From NCBI GenBank assembly GCA_905250025.1, contig CAJNOJ010000362.1:1-64000 (forward strand): a stretch of 64,000 nucleotides of DNA. Direction: 5' to 3'. Both the position numbers and the translations under genes were made by a program. This document shows positions 45,849 through 56,245 of the stretch, in pieces. The stretch is from Adineta ricciae. Taxonomy: Eukaryota > Rotifera > Eurotatoria > Adinetida > Adinetidae. Every line of letters starts with the position of its first letter. Positions within the stretch are counted from its first letter, which is position 1. Below the pieces are notes generated by a model that saw only the letters and a list, made by a program, of their open reading frames with translations, did not search any database and was not told the DNA's origin.

Positions 45849-47228
45849 ATGAATAATGACCAATGCATCGGCGTTGTCGGTTCGGGAAATATGGGTCTTG
45901 CCATCGCCTACCGTTTATTCTTAAATGGATTCCGTGTAGTATTAGGAAGTCGTTTTCCATCGAGACGGCAAGGCACAAAGTATGAAGTAGGAACCATTGT
46001 CGAGTGTATTCGACGTTCGTCAATTATTTTCGTCGCTGTTCATCCAGAAAATTACCAGGATTGTCTCGTCTCATGTTTCAATAGTGAACCATCATTATTC
46101 GATGGAAAAATTCTAATAGATCTTTCCAATCAAACATCTGAAAAAACCAATCAGCAGAACGATCTATCCAATGCCGAACAACTTCAACAAGCAATACCGA
46201 ATGCATTTGTTGTCAAAGCATTCAATACAGTATCATCATTTGTCATGCAAAGTGAAACAGCAGGTGAACCACACAATATCCTTGTTGCTAGCGATCATTC
46301 CGTAGCCAAAGACAAAGTTATAGCACTTGCGCGTGAAATGAATTTCGAATCCTTCAACGCTGGTTCACTTCGAGCAGCACGCCGTTTAGAAAACGATACC
46401 AAAGCTCCTTTCCCTCATTGGCGAATACCTATTCTTTTTGCACTGTTTGTCCTATGTATATGGCTTACCTATATTCTCTGCATGTATTATATCAATTACG
46501 GCGAAAGTACCTGGGATCAGCTCTTTCTGACGATGATCAATAAAGCTTTAGGCCCATGTGTTATTACCATGTTAGCTATTGTGTATATGCCATCGAATCT
46601 TGCGTGTATGTTTCAACTAACGTATGGAACACGAGAACGTCGATTTCCTGCATGGTTAGATCGATGGATGTTGAGTAGAAAGTACTTAGGTCTATTGACA
46701 TTTGCCCTCGCTCTTTGTCACGCTCTTTTTACGATTATTCTCTTATCACCTGCTTATATACCTTCATGGTTTCAATCGTCTGAAATTCGAATCATGGATG
46801 CTCACAATCGCACTCGGCGCATCTTCTCGAACAATCTGATGTCGGGAACGGGTGAAATAGCAGCATTGTTAGGTGTTCTAACTGTCCTGTCTATGTCGGT
46901 TCTAGCGATCACAAGTATTCCAGCCATTGGTAATCTACTAAATTGGCGAGAATGGCGGTTTATACAATCCAAACTTGGTACAACGACATTGTTACTTGCC
47001 ATTGGACATGTTATTGCCGTAGGAATACCATTTTGGTTTCCATTGAATGCTGTCAAAGCATTCTCCAATCTTTCTTCGTTATGTTTATATTTGCCGGTGT
47101 TGACTATTTTACTCAAGTTTATTTTCTGGTTACCCTGCTTCAGTCGTCCACTCTATCGTATTCGTCGTGGACAAGACACACGAGAATCTAACAAATCGAA
47201 AATATTACTAAAAACAACTTCATTTTAA
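45849..47228 (+). CDS. STEAP-like metalloreductase (copy B')
   Basis: 459 residues, single exon, seven substitutions from copy B (for example L to P in KALFPH, A to T in FQLAYG). The dinucleotide-binding motif GVVGSGNMG, the FVVKAFNTV segment and both candidate haem-ligand histidines are unchanged. Same inferred role: NAD(P)H-dependent reduction of Fe(III) or Cu(II) through FAD and a membrane haem. The first 140 codons are part of the perfect palindrome. Confidence 0.9.
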   Translation: MNNDQCIGVVGSGNMGLAIAYRLFLNGFRVVLGSRFPSRRQGTKYEVGTIVECIRRSSIIFVAVHPENYQDCLVSCFNSEPSLFDGKILIDLSNQTSEKTNQQNDLSNAEQLQQAIPNAFVVKAFNTVSSFVMQSETAGEPHNILVASDHSVAKDKVIALAREMNFESFNAGSLRAARRLENDTKAPFPHWRIPILFALFVLCIWLTYILCMYYINYGESTWDQLFLTMINKALGPCVITMLAIVYMPSNLACMFQLTYGTRERRFPAWLDRWMLSRKYLGLLTFALALCHALFTIILLSPAYIPSWFQSSEIRIMDAHNRTRRIFSNNLMSGTGEIAALLGVLTVLSMSVLAITSIPAIGNLLNWREWRFIQSKLGTTTLLLAIGHVIAVGIPFWFPLNAVKAFSNLSSLCLYLPVLTILLKFIFWLPCFSRPLYRIRRGQDTRESNKSKILLKTTSF

Positions 47229-47350
47229 GTCTCTACTCATAAAAGAACAATGTTGTTGCCTTTTTCGGACTTTTTATTTTCAAATAAATAATAATACATT
47301 TTGTAGAACCAATGAAGAGCCAGCTGGTTTAAACGAATAAATCGGATGTT

Positions 47351-47578
47351 CTAATAATGGCAGTAATAATAATCATCGTCTCCGGCCATACAACACGAGT
47401 GGCAACCAGATCGTCCGCATTCGTCTGCACTCGTGTATTGACGACTTATATGATGGTAACCTTGATCGCATGACAGAATACCACGTTTGTCGATTGAATA
47501 GTTCTCGTTGACAGGATTTGACTGAACGAAATAGCTGAAAATTAAGCTTAAGCAGACGAAGAATACAATTTTTTGCAT
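47351..47578 (-). CDS. small secreted Cys-rich peptide precursor (copy B')
   Basis: 75 residues. Signal peptide, KR processing site and the six-cysteine pattern are as in copy B. The five substitutions lie outside the cysteines (for example SCDQG for SCGQG, CCMAGDDD for CCMAEDDD). Conservation of cysteines with change between them supports a real secreted peptide. The activity is unknown. Confidence 0.65.
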   Translation of the reverse strand: MQKIVFFVCLSLIFSYFVQSNPVNENYSIDKRGILSCDQGYHHISRQYTSADECGRSGCHSCCMAGDDDYYYCHY

Positions 47579-47896
47579 TTCGATGGATAGACGAAAAGGT
47601 ATCGATTGTGTGCGAGAAATAAACTTTCCGTCATATTTATAGTGATGTATTTCTCTGTTTCGTCAGGGTAGAAGGTCAAAAAGTTCATCTCGTTAAACAA
47701 AGTGTGAAGAGAGAGAAAAAATGTTGGAAGACGTCAACGATAGAGTTGTCATATGTTTGTTTACTCGATTGATTTTATTCATCATGTCAAGATCAGAGTG
47801 AATTACCTGTAATGAACTTTCTGATGCTAAATTTATTCTCTAAACAATTCACTGAGACAAATTAAAGTACAGTAATATCTACGTTCGCACCCTTGA

Positions 47897-48730
47897 TCAA
47901 TCGTAAGAACCAGGTTTTATTCCCGTAACATACGCACCACACAACGATCCAAAACAAGACGAACGAAATATGTGACAAAGATCAGTATTTGTTTTGGCTC
48001 GTGGTAGCGGTACAACCGCTGGTCCAAATCCGAGAATAATATGCCAAAGAATTTCCATTGCGCTACCAAATGTCCTCAAAAGATTCGTTCCTAGAATTTC
48101 TCGATCGAGAGGAGTCGTACAATATGGTTGAAGACTGGCATTATACACTGTAGACCACTGTTCATATGTGTAGTGAAGAATACGTTCCTTTCTCACGTAG
48201 AATTGCGCACAGCATAAGATAGAGAAAATGCTCATATCTTTCGGAACTACCTTTTTCGGATTCAATTGTAATTCTCCATCGAAACCGAACAAACTCAACA
48301 AATATACACCACATTTGTACATCACTGTGATATTGTCCACAGGATCGATTTTCCCGGCTATCCAAGGTCGATCTTGAAACCAAACGTTGTTCACACTTGT
48401 ATAGTAGACATCATCGCGAACGCATTGTGCTGCTTCAATTGGATACAGTCCGTGTCTTTCCGGTTGTCCATGAATGAATAGCATACGGTCGGGTAGATCA
48501 TAATAAAAGTCGTAAATGAACTTGAGATAAACGCCAGCTTCTTCGTGTACATTCTTGCAGTACGGCCAATTGAAAGGTGCTTTCGATTCCGGATCCGCTC
48601 GTTGATAAAGATATATGTCGTACGGCCGTGACGAACTTGTATTGAACATATCTAATCCATTTTTTAGCCAATTAGGCCAAGTCGAAGGTTTATACCAATC
48701 GATTTCTTGGTAGATTGCAGGAATGATCAC
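47897..48730 (-). CDS. DUF3431-like protein (copy B')
   Basis: 277 residues from the first in-frame ATG, with four substitutions from copy B. The frame is again open upstream of that ATG (SSFKASRWRKDR and, before it, a hydrophobic helix LLLILSNNELL). This supports a membrane-anchored form whose start codon lies further upstream. A one-base difference in the upstream region (about 48888) disrupts any shared upstream frame beyond the helix. Confidence 0.7.
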   Translation of the reverse strand: MIIPAIYQEIDWYKPSTWPNWLKNGLDMFNTSSSRPYDIYLYQRADPESKAPFNWPYCKNVHEEAGVYLKFIYDFYYDLPDRMLFIHGQPERHGLYPIEAAQCVRDDVYYTSVNNVWFQDRPWIAGKIDPVDNITVMYKCGVYLLSLFGFDGELQLNPKKVVPKDMSIFSILCCAQFYVRKERILHYTYEQWSTVYNASLQPYCTTPLDREILGTNLLRTFGSAMEILWHIILGFGPAVVPLPRAKTNTDLCHIFRSSCFGSLCGAYVTGIKPGSYD

Positions 48731-48889
48731 AAGACGATCCTTTCGCCATCTACTCGCTTTGAAAGACGAATTTGCACGAAGTTTAGGAGCTAGAAGTTCG
48801 TTATTACTCAGAATCAGAAGAAGAATAACTGCACTGAGTAGACAGAAAAGTGTTCGTAGAATAGCTGAACTAAATGGAAGATCAATTGC

Positions 48890-49318
48890 ACATAAGAGAA
48901 GGCAGCTTGTGAATGTATACGAACGGATGTTTGAAATTAATCATTGCTTCAGAGATGAAAAACAGTTTAAAACTTTCTCTTTTCGTTACTTTCACTACCG
49001 ATGAAACCGAAAAACAAACATTACCATGTTCGAATAATAAACGAAAGAAAACACAAATATTTAGGCAACATTTTCTTTCATATTTATTTTAAAAAAGCTT
49101 TCACTTCACATTTCATCAAATAAAATGAAAACAGGAAAAACACCCGTTAACAGATGTTCAAAAATCCATATAATATAACAAAAACATATTTGCAAAAATT
49201 TAAACCGCCCCTGAAAAGGGCCATATAAAATTGTTAAAACGCATTTTTTTCTTCTCGGATTACAGCTTCAAACAAAATGGTCCAAATGCCTATGAAGTTT
49301 TAAGATCTATTCAACATC
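48890..49318. other. noncoding stretch upstream of the membrane gene (B')
   Basis: Counterpart of 27480-27910. AT-rich, no conserved ORF. Confidence 0.35.
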
Positions 49319-51442
49319 ATGAATCTAAAAGCTGTTTTTAAATGGTTTTATGAAAAAATAATTAATTACAATCTTTTTATGTTGGACGAATATGACTATG
49401 AAGGTAGCGATACAATTAAAGATCCTATATTGGTTCTTACACAAGAAAAATACAAAACTAGATTGTATATTATACTTCTCGCAGGTAAATCTATCCCCTT
49501 TGGTCCGAATAGGTCGGAACTAGAAAATAAACTTGCTCATGGCACATGTGTTTCGTTTTAGTATGTCTTTATGTGTTGTTCTATGGAAATTTAACAAAAC
49601 TGGAACCTAAAACAGTTGTTATTGCCAATATAACACCTGATAGGTTTGGTCAATTATATTTCGAATATAATCAAACACTTTCATGTCCATGTTCAACAAC
49701 TACAATACCGTATTCGAACTTTGTTGTCAAGAGTGTTGCAATGCATTCTGTTTGTTCGAGTGTTTTTGTCAGCAAAGAATGGATCGAAGGATTATATTTG
49801 ATAGAAGCAAGTTTGTATAATTCATGGGATTTTCGAAAATCGGCTTATTCACAGGTTAGTCAACGATTCTTTTCTTTCTATACAGAAAAAGAAAACGATT
49901 CATTATGAACATTTAGTTTGAACTTCTCTCTCGCTTATGTTCACTTTCCGACGAGATCGTTTTTCAACTTCAAACTGATGTTAACAATACTCAACTTCTT
50001 ACAATTAATCTTCTTTCCATAGAGCAAATTCAGATGGAAATAAACAACACGATTGAATTTCAGAGAAAGAATGCTTTTGGTCAAATCGTATCATTTCTGA
50101 ACTTTTGGCAAACAACAATTCAAAGAAACTATCTAGCTTCAGCTCTCGGCACCAATTGGTTCGTGTTTACCGACTATAGATCAAATGATCCTAGTATATG
50201 GGGATTTCCAACACCATACCCTTCGGGAAACGAATCCTATATAAAATGTGACTACAATTATCCAGTGATACCAGCTTTTCTTCCTCCACGATCAAATGAT
50301 TCCAAAGATTTTGAAATCAGTTTTAACCTGATACCTAATTCTACAATTGTGAAAGGTTTTTCGATAACATGTACACCTCTTGATGCACTTCTTGGAAGCA
50401 CATTGGATTGTTTATATGATACCGAATGTATTCAACTATTAGTCAACTATTTTCCAAATCTCACTCTGGTTTTTAAAACTTTTTCATAATGTTTTCAAGA
50501 TATTCACTTTCTTGTTTAGACGAACATTAATTGGACTAATTCAACTTTAACTTCTCAACATGACAATCATTCTGTGTTACACTATTTCGAAAATCTCTTT
50601 ATAAAAACCTGGTTACCAAGTATGAATTATGCTGCATACTTCAATCAATGTTCTCCATCAATGTGCACATATACAACAACAGATAACAGAAGTTTATCTT
50701 ATACAATCACACTTTTCATTAGTTTGTATGGTGGTCTTATCATCATACTTCGTTCAGTTGCATCCTATTCAATCGATATTTTATTCAAATGTACACATCG
50801 TCAAAATAATTCAAATGAAAATCTGAGTATATTGACTTGGAAAAAATATTGATATCTTCTGAATGTTGGAATTCTTTATAGGACATCGAAATAGAAATAT
50901 GTTTAAAACATTTACATCCATCAAAGAAATGAATTTCTTCAAGAATATTAATGATCGAACAGCAAAGGGCATTACACAACAAAAAATCATTACCCGCGTC
51001 TATTTAATTTTATTACTAAGTATATATTACATCTTTTTTGACGTTTATCACTTTGAAATACGTTGATTTTCTTAGTATCAATGTGCATTGTTTGTCTCTA
51101 TACATCATTGAACAATGAAAATGTAATCACAATTCAATCACATCCTTCGTTAACAACTTATAATTCACTAGATAGTCAATACTCATCAATCCTTCAATGT
51201 CCATGTGCAAATAAAGCAATACCATATCGAACATTTCTCTCATTGTCTCCAATTTTTCATCAAATATGTTTAAGTAGTTTCGTTACCAATGAATGGATCA
51301 TTCAAATGATGTCTAGTGCAGAAGACAGCATTCCTTATGATTGGCGTCGTGAAGCATTTAAATACTTTCAAATCTTATCTGATCTTTGTCAGGTAGCAAA
51401 TAAAACGAGTAATGCAGCAATTGACAAATTTCTTGCACAATT
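49319..51442 (+). CDS. multi-module membrane protein (copy B'), 5' part
   Basis: Exons 49319-49484, 49562-49854, 49917-50468, 50520-50826, 50882-51019 and 51076-51442. All exon lengths match copy B where complete. Module 1 ectodomain (LSCPCSTTTIPY, VCSSVFVSKEWIEGL, TPLDALLGSTLDCLYDTEC, QCSPSMCTYTTTDNRS) and its closing helix are conserved. Module 2 is cut at the join 51443 after DKFLAQ. The matching later part of a module resumes after the gypsy element at 56461 in the same orientation, so 49319-59868 is probably one gene split by the insertion. The role is unknown; the layout suggests a large surface receptor or adhesion protein. Confidence 0.7.
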
Positions 51443-51455
51443 NCGTATGATTTTA

Positions 51456-51549
51456 TGACGTCATATATATGTACGATCGGAACGCAAGAAGATATGTATA
51501 TGTAGTGACGTCATGTAAGGACGATCACATATGACGTCATTATATAACA
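51456..51549 (-). promoter_or_regulatory. LTR U3 start with three TGACGTCA sites
   Basis: Start of the 3' LTR (TGTTATATAATGACGTCATA on the minus strand from 51549) directly after the polypurine tract GGCAGGGGAGGTG (51550-51562). Three perfect CRE/ATF-type palindromes TGACGTCA lie at 51456-51463, 51506-51513 and 51532-51539. They are candidate bZIP-factor sites controlling the element. Confidence 0.5.
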
Positions 51550-51770
51550 CACCTCCCCTGCCATCAGATGAAGCGTCCCGCTCATCAAATATAATAAAGA
51601 TGAAATCTAATTAAGAAACCAAAAACCGAGAGCCAGGTTAAATATCATTCCTATTTGTTACCGACGTTGTGTAGAAAAATTTGCCACCTTTTTCTCATAA
51701 AACATTGACAGTAACGAATCATTATCAGTGACGATGTTTGAATAGATATGTCGAGAACAAAAATCATGGG

Positions 51771-54700
51771 TTAAATAATAATCCGGATGCGTGACACATG
51801 GACTCTCTCTGTATGACCATCATGGATGTGCTTTACCTCGTAGTTTAATCTATTGAGCTGACGAAGAATTCGAAAAGGACCATAGTATTTTGGAGAAAAC
51901 TTTCGCAGATGCTTAACCATCATTTGTTTGAGGAATACCAATTGGTTGGGTTTTAGTGGTGTGAGATCACGCCGTCCGGTGTCATATGTTCTCTTATAGA
52001 CATTTTGGGTGTGTTTAATTTGATACCATGCACTAGATTTTGCTTGTTTCAAAAATCGAATGAGGTGTAAATAATAATCATTGACGGACGGAAGTTGAGT
52101 GATTGATTGAGGAACGTCAAATGGCAAAATAGCATCTCTTCCATACATTAACTTGAATGGTTCTATTCCGGTGGTAGATTGTTTCGCTGTATTGTATGCA
52201 AATGTCACGTATGGCAGAAAGTCATCCCAATCGCTTTGTTGTTCGTTAACATATGTACCAATGGAATCAACAAGTGTAGCATTAAAACGCTCTGTGAGCC
52301 CATTGCATTGTGGATGGTAAGTCGTGGTTTTCAGATGATGGATTCCACATCGTGACGCAATCGCTTCAAACACATTAGCCATAAAATGGGTGCCCCGATC
52401 TGTGAGTACCTGTTTAGGTACGCCATATTGCAGGACAACGTTCTGAACCAAAAACTTGGCTGCAGTCTCTGCGGTACAATTTGGTGTAGCTTGAGTAATT
52501 GCGTAACGTGATAGATAGTCAGTACATACCAATATGTATTTATTTCCAGAAGATGAGGACGGGACAGGTCCCACAAAATCCAAGCCAATAAGGTCTAGAA
52601 TGCCTGTAGGCGGATCGATAGGCTGTAATGTGCCGGTCTGTTTCTTCCTATCGATTTTGAATTGAAGACACTTGGTACATGCCAAGACATACGTTTTAAT
52701 GGAGTTATACATCCCTGGCCAAAAATAGCGATCACGAATTTTGTACCAAGTTTTACTAACCCCAAGATGCCCACTAGGAGGACTATCATGATACGCATAT
52801 AGTAATGAAGTAACCATAGATGCCGGAATATAAGGTACTTTTATGACTACGTCGCCGGGTCGGTGAATAATTTTATGTAGAATATCATTATCTACGATAT
52901 ATGATGATCGAATTTTACCTTTATGTAACTGATCAAGTAGGATGCTAATTTTCGGATCTGCTTGTTGCTCTTGTTTGATCTTCGTAGAGTCAAATGGTGA
53001 AGAATCATTGAAATTCACGTGGTTAATTTGTCCATGCATAAGGTCCAGTTGGTCTTCCACAAGTGAATCAGGTGGTCCCGTTGGATATCGTGACAAACAA
53101 TCCGCGACACAATTCGATGATCCCGGAGTATGCTTGATGTCAAACGTATATTCTTGAAGTTGCAAAGACCAACGATCCAGTCGTCCATTCTTTGATGATT
53201 GTTTATTCAACCAACACAATGGATGGTGATCTGTAATAAGAGTAAAGCTTTGGCCATATAAATATGGGCGTAGTTTGGTAATACACCACACCATTGCCAG
53301 ACATTCTTTCTCTACCACCGAGTATTTTTGTTCTCTTTTGGATAAAGATCTCCATAGATATTGGATTGGTTGAAGGCGCCCATTCGGTGTAACCTGATGC
53401 AAAACTCCGCCAATACCTTTATTTGATGCATCAGTATTGATTTTCAATTTAAGTTTAGATGTTCCATCATAAAACCATAGTAATGGATATTGCGCTAAGG
53501 TTTTCTTTAAGGTATCAAAAGACTTTTGACAGTCTGCAGTCCATACGAACCTAGCATTCTTTTCTTTGAAGGCATTGAATGGTGCCGCTACGGTTGCAAA
53601 ATTTTTGATAAATCTGCGATAGAATTGAGCCATTTGAATGAAAGAATAAGCCGCTTTAGCCGATGTTGGAACAGGAAAATCCATAGTTTTCTTTACGTTG
53701 GTAGATGTTGGTTTTATACCGTCTTGTGTAATGCGAAACCCAAGATAGTCAAGTTGTTTGCGCACCAACGAACATTTGTCAGGATTAAGTTTTACGTTGG
53801 CTTTCGCCAAGGCAGTCAAGACCAAATCTAAATGTGCCACATGTTTCTCGAAGGATTTTGAATAAATAATGATGTCGTCAAGATAGACTAGCGTAATATC
53901 CCACCGAAGTGTACCCAAAATAGAATTCATGATACGCTGAAATGATGCCGGCGCGTTCGACAAGCCGAATGGTAGCACATTGAATTCGAAAAGACCATCA
54001 GTCGTTACAAATGCTGTTTTCTTCTTATCTTCCTCTGCGATCGGGATTTGCCAATAACCGGCTTTCAAGTCTAAGGTAGAGAAGTATTGAGAGCCGGCTA
54101 ACCGGTCAATAATATCGTCTATCCGCGGTAACGGATAAACATCACGTTCAGTAATTAAATTCAAACGCCGGTAGTCTACGCAAAAACGTGGACTACCATC
54201 TTTCTTAGGAATAATCACGACCGGAGAAGACCATGGGCTAGAACTTGGACGAATAATACGATTGTCTAGCATTTCCTTGATTTGGTCATTGATAATCTGT
54301 GTTTCCTTAAGTGATTTCCGGTAAGGATAGCATTGAATTGGCTGATGATGGGATGGAATTGGTATACGATGGTATACGTCGTTCGATTGTATAGTGGATG
54401 CTTTAGATAGATTGAATAGTTGAGTATGTTTCGACAACACATACTTGATTCGATCCTGTTGGTGTTTAGGCAGATGACACAGTAGCTTCGTAAGCGAATC
54501 GGTATTGGAGAGATGAGAATTGGATGGTGCTGATTTATGTGTAATACTAGCCATATATGGTGGATGATCTGATAGATCAGAAGGGTCAACATAGTACCAC
54601 TTTTTGTCTTCATAATACTTGATTTGACCTATAATGGTACCTTTGGTAATTGTTTGTAAAGAAGATGTTGAGTTGAGCAATGTTAATATGGTAGACTTGT

Positions 54701-55364
54701 CCGTGATTTCGACTAACGCATGTGGTGCAATGATACCTCGTTTATTCAACTTAGCTGATGCTGGGGTGAAAATGGCTGACATCGATGGAGCTGATGTCGA
54801 GGCGTTGATAATTTGTGTTGAAAGTGGAGGTATTGAAATGTCGGTTGTCGTCTGGACATTGAAGACTTGCTGGTGGTGTAGTTGTTGGTGAAACTTGACG
54901 ATCAGATGCTGTGAGTTGATGTTCATAAAAAGATGTTTCTTTCCATAATCGATGTTCACCGTGTGTTGATGACAAAAATCTCCACCCAATAACAAATTGG
55001 CACATAAGTCGTCAACAATAAACGTAAGAATAATAGTTGAAATATTATTGATCGAAACAGGTAGATAGATCATTCCACGTACGTTTAGTTGCCCATTATT
55101 TGCTGTGTTACATGTAGTTGACGTTGGATGAATATTTTCATTGAGGTTGAGTTGCTGTAAATATGAAGTATTGATAGCGGATATAGATGAACCTGTGTCT
55201 ATCATAGCACGTGTGTCAATGTTGTTGATTTGGACAAAAATGTGAACCAAGGGAGATGGATTTGTGTAGGAGCGGGTTCCACTACCATCCGGTGGTACCC
55301 GTATTAGTTTAAATGAGATGGACATTGATAAGAATAATGGCCAAAACCATAACAATTGTAACAT
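51771..55364 (-). CDS. gypsy Pol polyprotein
   Basis: About 1,197 codons from the first ATG in frame, though translation is expected by frameshift from gag. In order: aspartic protease (IDTGSSISAINT, residues about 56-67); reverse transcriptase with the YLDDIIIYS catalytic motif; RNase H (INTDASNKGIGG); zinc-binding HHCC integrase start (GHLGVSKTWYKIRDRYFWPG, then CTKCLQFK); integrase core with LDFVGP, TDRGTHF and the catalytic glutamate near GLTERFNATL; and a C-terminal GPFRILRQLN module. No internal stop or frameshift was seen, so the enzyme set may be functional. Products make virus-like particle enzymes in the cytoplasm and insert cDNA in the nucleus. Confidence 0.92.
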   Translation of the reverse strand: MLQLLWFWPLFLSMSISFKLIRVPPDGSGTRSYTNPSPLVHIFVQINNIDTRAMIDTGSSISAINTSYLQQLNLNENIHPTSTTCNTANNGQLNVRGMIYLPVSINNISTIILTFIVDDLCANLLLGGDFCHQHTVNIDYGKKHLFMNINSQHLIVKFHQQLHHQQVFNVQTTTDISIPPLSTQIINASTSAPSMSAIFTPASAKLNKRGIIAPHALVEITDKSTILTLLNSTSSLQTITKGTIIGQIKYYEDKKWYYVDPSDLSDHPPYMASITHKSAPSNSHLSNTDSLTKLLCHLPKHQQDRIKYVLSKHTQLFNLSKASTIQSNDVYHRIPIPSHHQPIQCYPYRKSLKETQIINDQIKEMLDNRIIRPSSSPWSSPVVIIPKKDGSPRFCVDYRRLNLITERDVYPLPRIDDIIDRLAGSQYFSTLDLKAGYWQIPIAEEDKKKTAFVTTDGLFEFNVLPFGLSNAPASFQRIMNSILGTLRWDITLVYLDDIIIYSKSFEKHVAHLDLVLTALAKANVKLNPDKCSLVRKQLDYLGFRITQDGIKPTSTNVKKTMDFPVPTSAKAAYSFIQMAQFYRRFIKNFATVAAPFNAFKEKNARFVWTADCQKSFDTLKKTLAQYPLLWFYDGTSKLKLKINTDASNKGIGGVLHQVTPNGRLQPIQYLWRSLSKREQKYSVVEKECLAMVWCITKLRPYLYGQSFTLITDHHPLCWLNKQSSKNGRLDRWSLQLQEYTFDIKHTPGSSNCVADCLSRYPTGPPDSLVEDQLDLMHGQINHVNFNDSSPFDSTKIKQEQQADPKISILLDQLHKGKIRSSYIVDNDILHKIIHRPGDVVIKVPYIPASMVTSLLYAYHDSPPSGHLGVSKTWYKIRDRYFWPGMYNSIKTYVLACTKCLQFKIDRKKQTGTLQPIDPPTGILDLIGLDFVGPVPSSSSGNKYILVCTDYLSRYAITQATPNCTAETAAKFLVQNVVLQYGVPKQVLTDRGTHFMANVFEAIASRCGIHHLKTTTYHPQCNGLTERFNATLVDSIGTYVNEQQSDWDDFLPYVTFAYNTAKQSTTGIEPFKLMYGRDAILPFDVPQSITQLPSVNDYYLHLIRFLKQAKSSAWYQIKHTQNVYKRTYDTGRRDLTPLKPNQLVFLKQMMVKHLRKFSPKYYGPFRILRQLNRLNYEVKHIHDGHTERVHVSRIRIII
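55274..55313 (-). promoter_or_regulatory. -1 programmed ribosomal frameshift signal (gag-pol)
   Basis: On the minus strand the heptamer TTTAAAC (55313-55307) lies in the X XXY YYZ register of gag and is directly followed by the gag stop TAA (55306-55304). The pol frame is exactly -1. After a 6-base spacer, GGGT A CCAC (55300-55292) can pair with GTGG A ACCC (55282-55274) around a short loop, giving a hairpin of four plus four pairs with one A-A mismatch. Slip site, spacing and stem follow the standard -1 frameshift layout. Confidence 0.8.
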
Positions 55365-56092
55365 TGCAACTGAAATAAGTCCCTTTGACCACGGTATTTG
55401 TTACGCTGAATATTGGAAAATTGTGGTTGGCGGTATGTATGCGAACCTTGTTGCTGCGTTCCTGAAGATCGGTTATTATAATGTGTAGATGGCGGAAATG
55501 AACTTCGATGGAGAGCAGCTGAGACCTCATCTGTGTCATCATGGGTTGGGGTAGGCACTGTGGACGAAGGCTGATTCACTGAAGCTGCTGCTTCAGCTCG
55601 TTTTGCATGATCCAATAATTCTTGACATGTCAGAGGATTACTCATGATAACATGCTGTTTCACTGAGGGTTTTAAGCCGCGCAGTAAATATAAAATTTTC
55701 TCATTGTCCGGCATTTGCATATTAAATCTGGTACATAGTGACAAGACGTCGTAGTAATAGGATTGTATAGATTCATTAATTCCTTGCCGTCGGTTCATCA
55801 ATTTTGTTGAAATATTTAACATGTGGGTGGAAGATGTGAAAGCCTTGATGAATTGTGTTTTAAAAACATCATATTCGCTACTATGATCTTCGCTTCGATA
55901 CCACTTTTTGACATCATCGCCAAAGAACATGGAAAGAAAACGTCGGCGATCCGGTTTCTCGACTTTAGCAGCATCAAATAGTTCCTCCATTGATTGAAGC
56001 CACGTCGTAGGATCTTGTTCATCAGTGCCATTGAAGACGTCAGATGGTCGAATACTCTTAAGAAGAAGTTGATTTGACAGATGAGAAGACAT
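55304..56092 (-). CDS. gypsy Gag protein
   Basis: 262 residues. The capsid-like part (FNGTDEQDPTTWLQSMEELF, RFLSMFFGDDVKKWY, then LLRGLKPSVKQHV) resembles the retrotransposon gag domain of gypsy elements. A C-terminal CCHC zinc knuckle (CYNCYGFGHYSYQC) binds RNA. It overlaps the pol frame by 61 bp. Start chosen at MSSHLSNQ; the alternative frame upstream (56148) is not in phase with it. Confidence 0.88.
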   Translation of the reverse strand: MSSHLSNQLLLKSIRPSDVFNGTDEQDPTTWLQSMEELFDAAKVEKPDRRRFLSMFFGDDVKKWYRSEDHSSEYDVFKTQFIKAFTSSTHMLNISTKLMNRRQGINESIQSYYYDVLSLCTRFNMQMPDNEKILYLLRGLKPSVKQHVIMSNPLTCQELLDHAKRAEAAASVNQPSSTVPTPTHDDTDEVSAALHRSSFPPSTHYNNRSSGTQQQGSHTYRQPQFSNIQRNKYRGQRDLFQLQCYNCYGFGHYSYQCPSHLN

Positions 56093-56245
56093 GCGTTTCT
56101 CTGTTTGAGCAAGTTGTTTTGTTGCACAATTAGCAAGATATTGTTCAAAATTTTCTTGTGCTTTATCTTCGGAAATATTACGTGTGCCTACCAGTTTGAT
56201 GAATGACTATGTTATTACAAGTATTGTTTGTGATGAAGAATTGAC

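Larger units (their letters stand above)
41617..46270. repeat. perfect palindrome 2 (2,327-bp arms, no spacer)
   Basis: Left arm 41617-43943, right arm 43944-46270; the centre is GCTGTGT/ACACAGC. Every stretch I compared is identical, including 11-unit TA microsatellites at 43205-43226 and 44661-44682 and the ORF pairs at mirrored positions (sum 87887). The right arm continues into block B'. The left arm ends at the join 41616. The arms contain repeat R, the noncoding 5' region and the first 140 codons of the STEAP-like gene. Confidence 0.95.
43944..51442. repeat. segmental duplication, copy B'
   Basis: Collinear with 22391-30050. It ends at the join 51443, inside the last exon of the membrane gene that is also present in copy B. 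Its repeat R segment (43944-44171) is of the copy-1 type near the centre and switches to the copy-2 type by about 44150. Confidence 0.9.
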
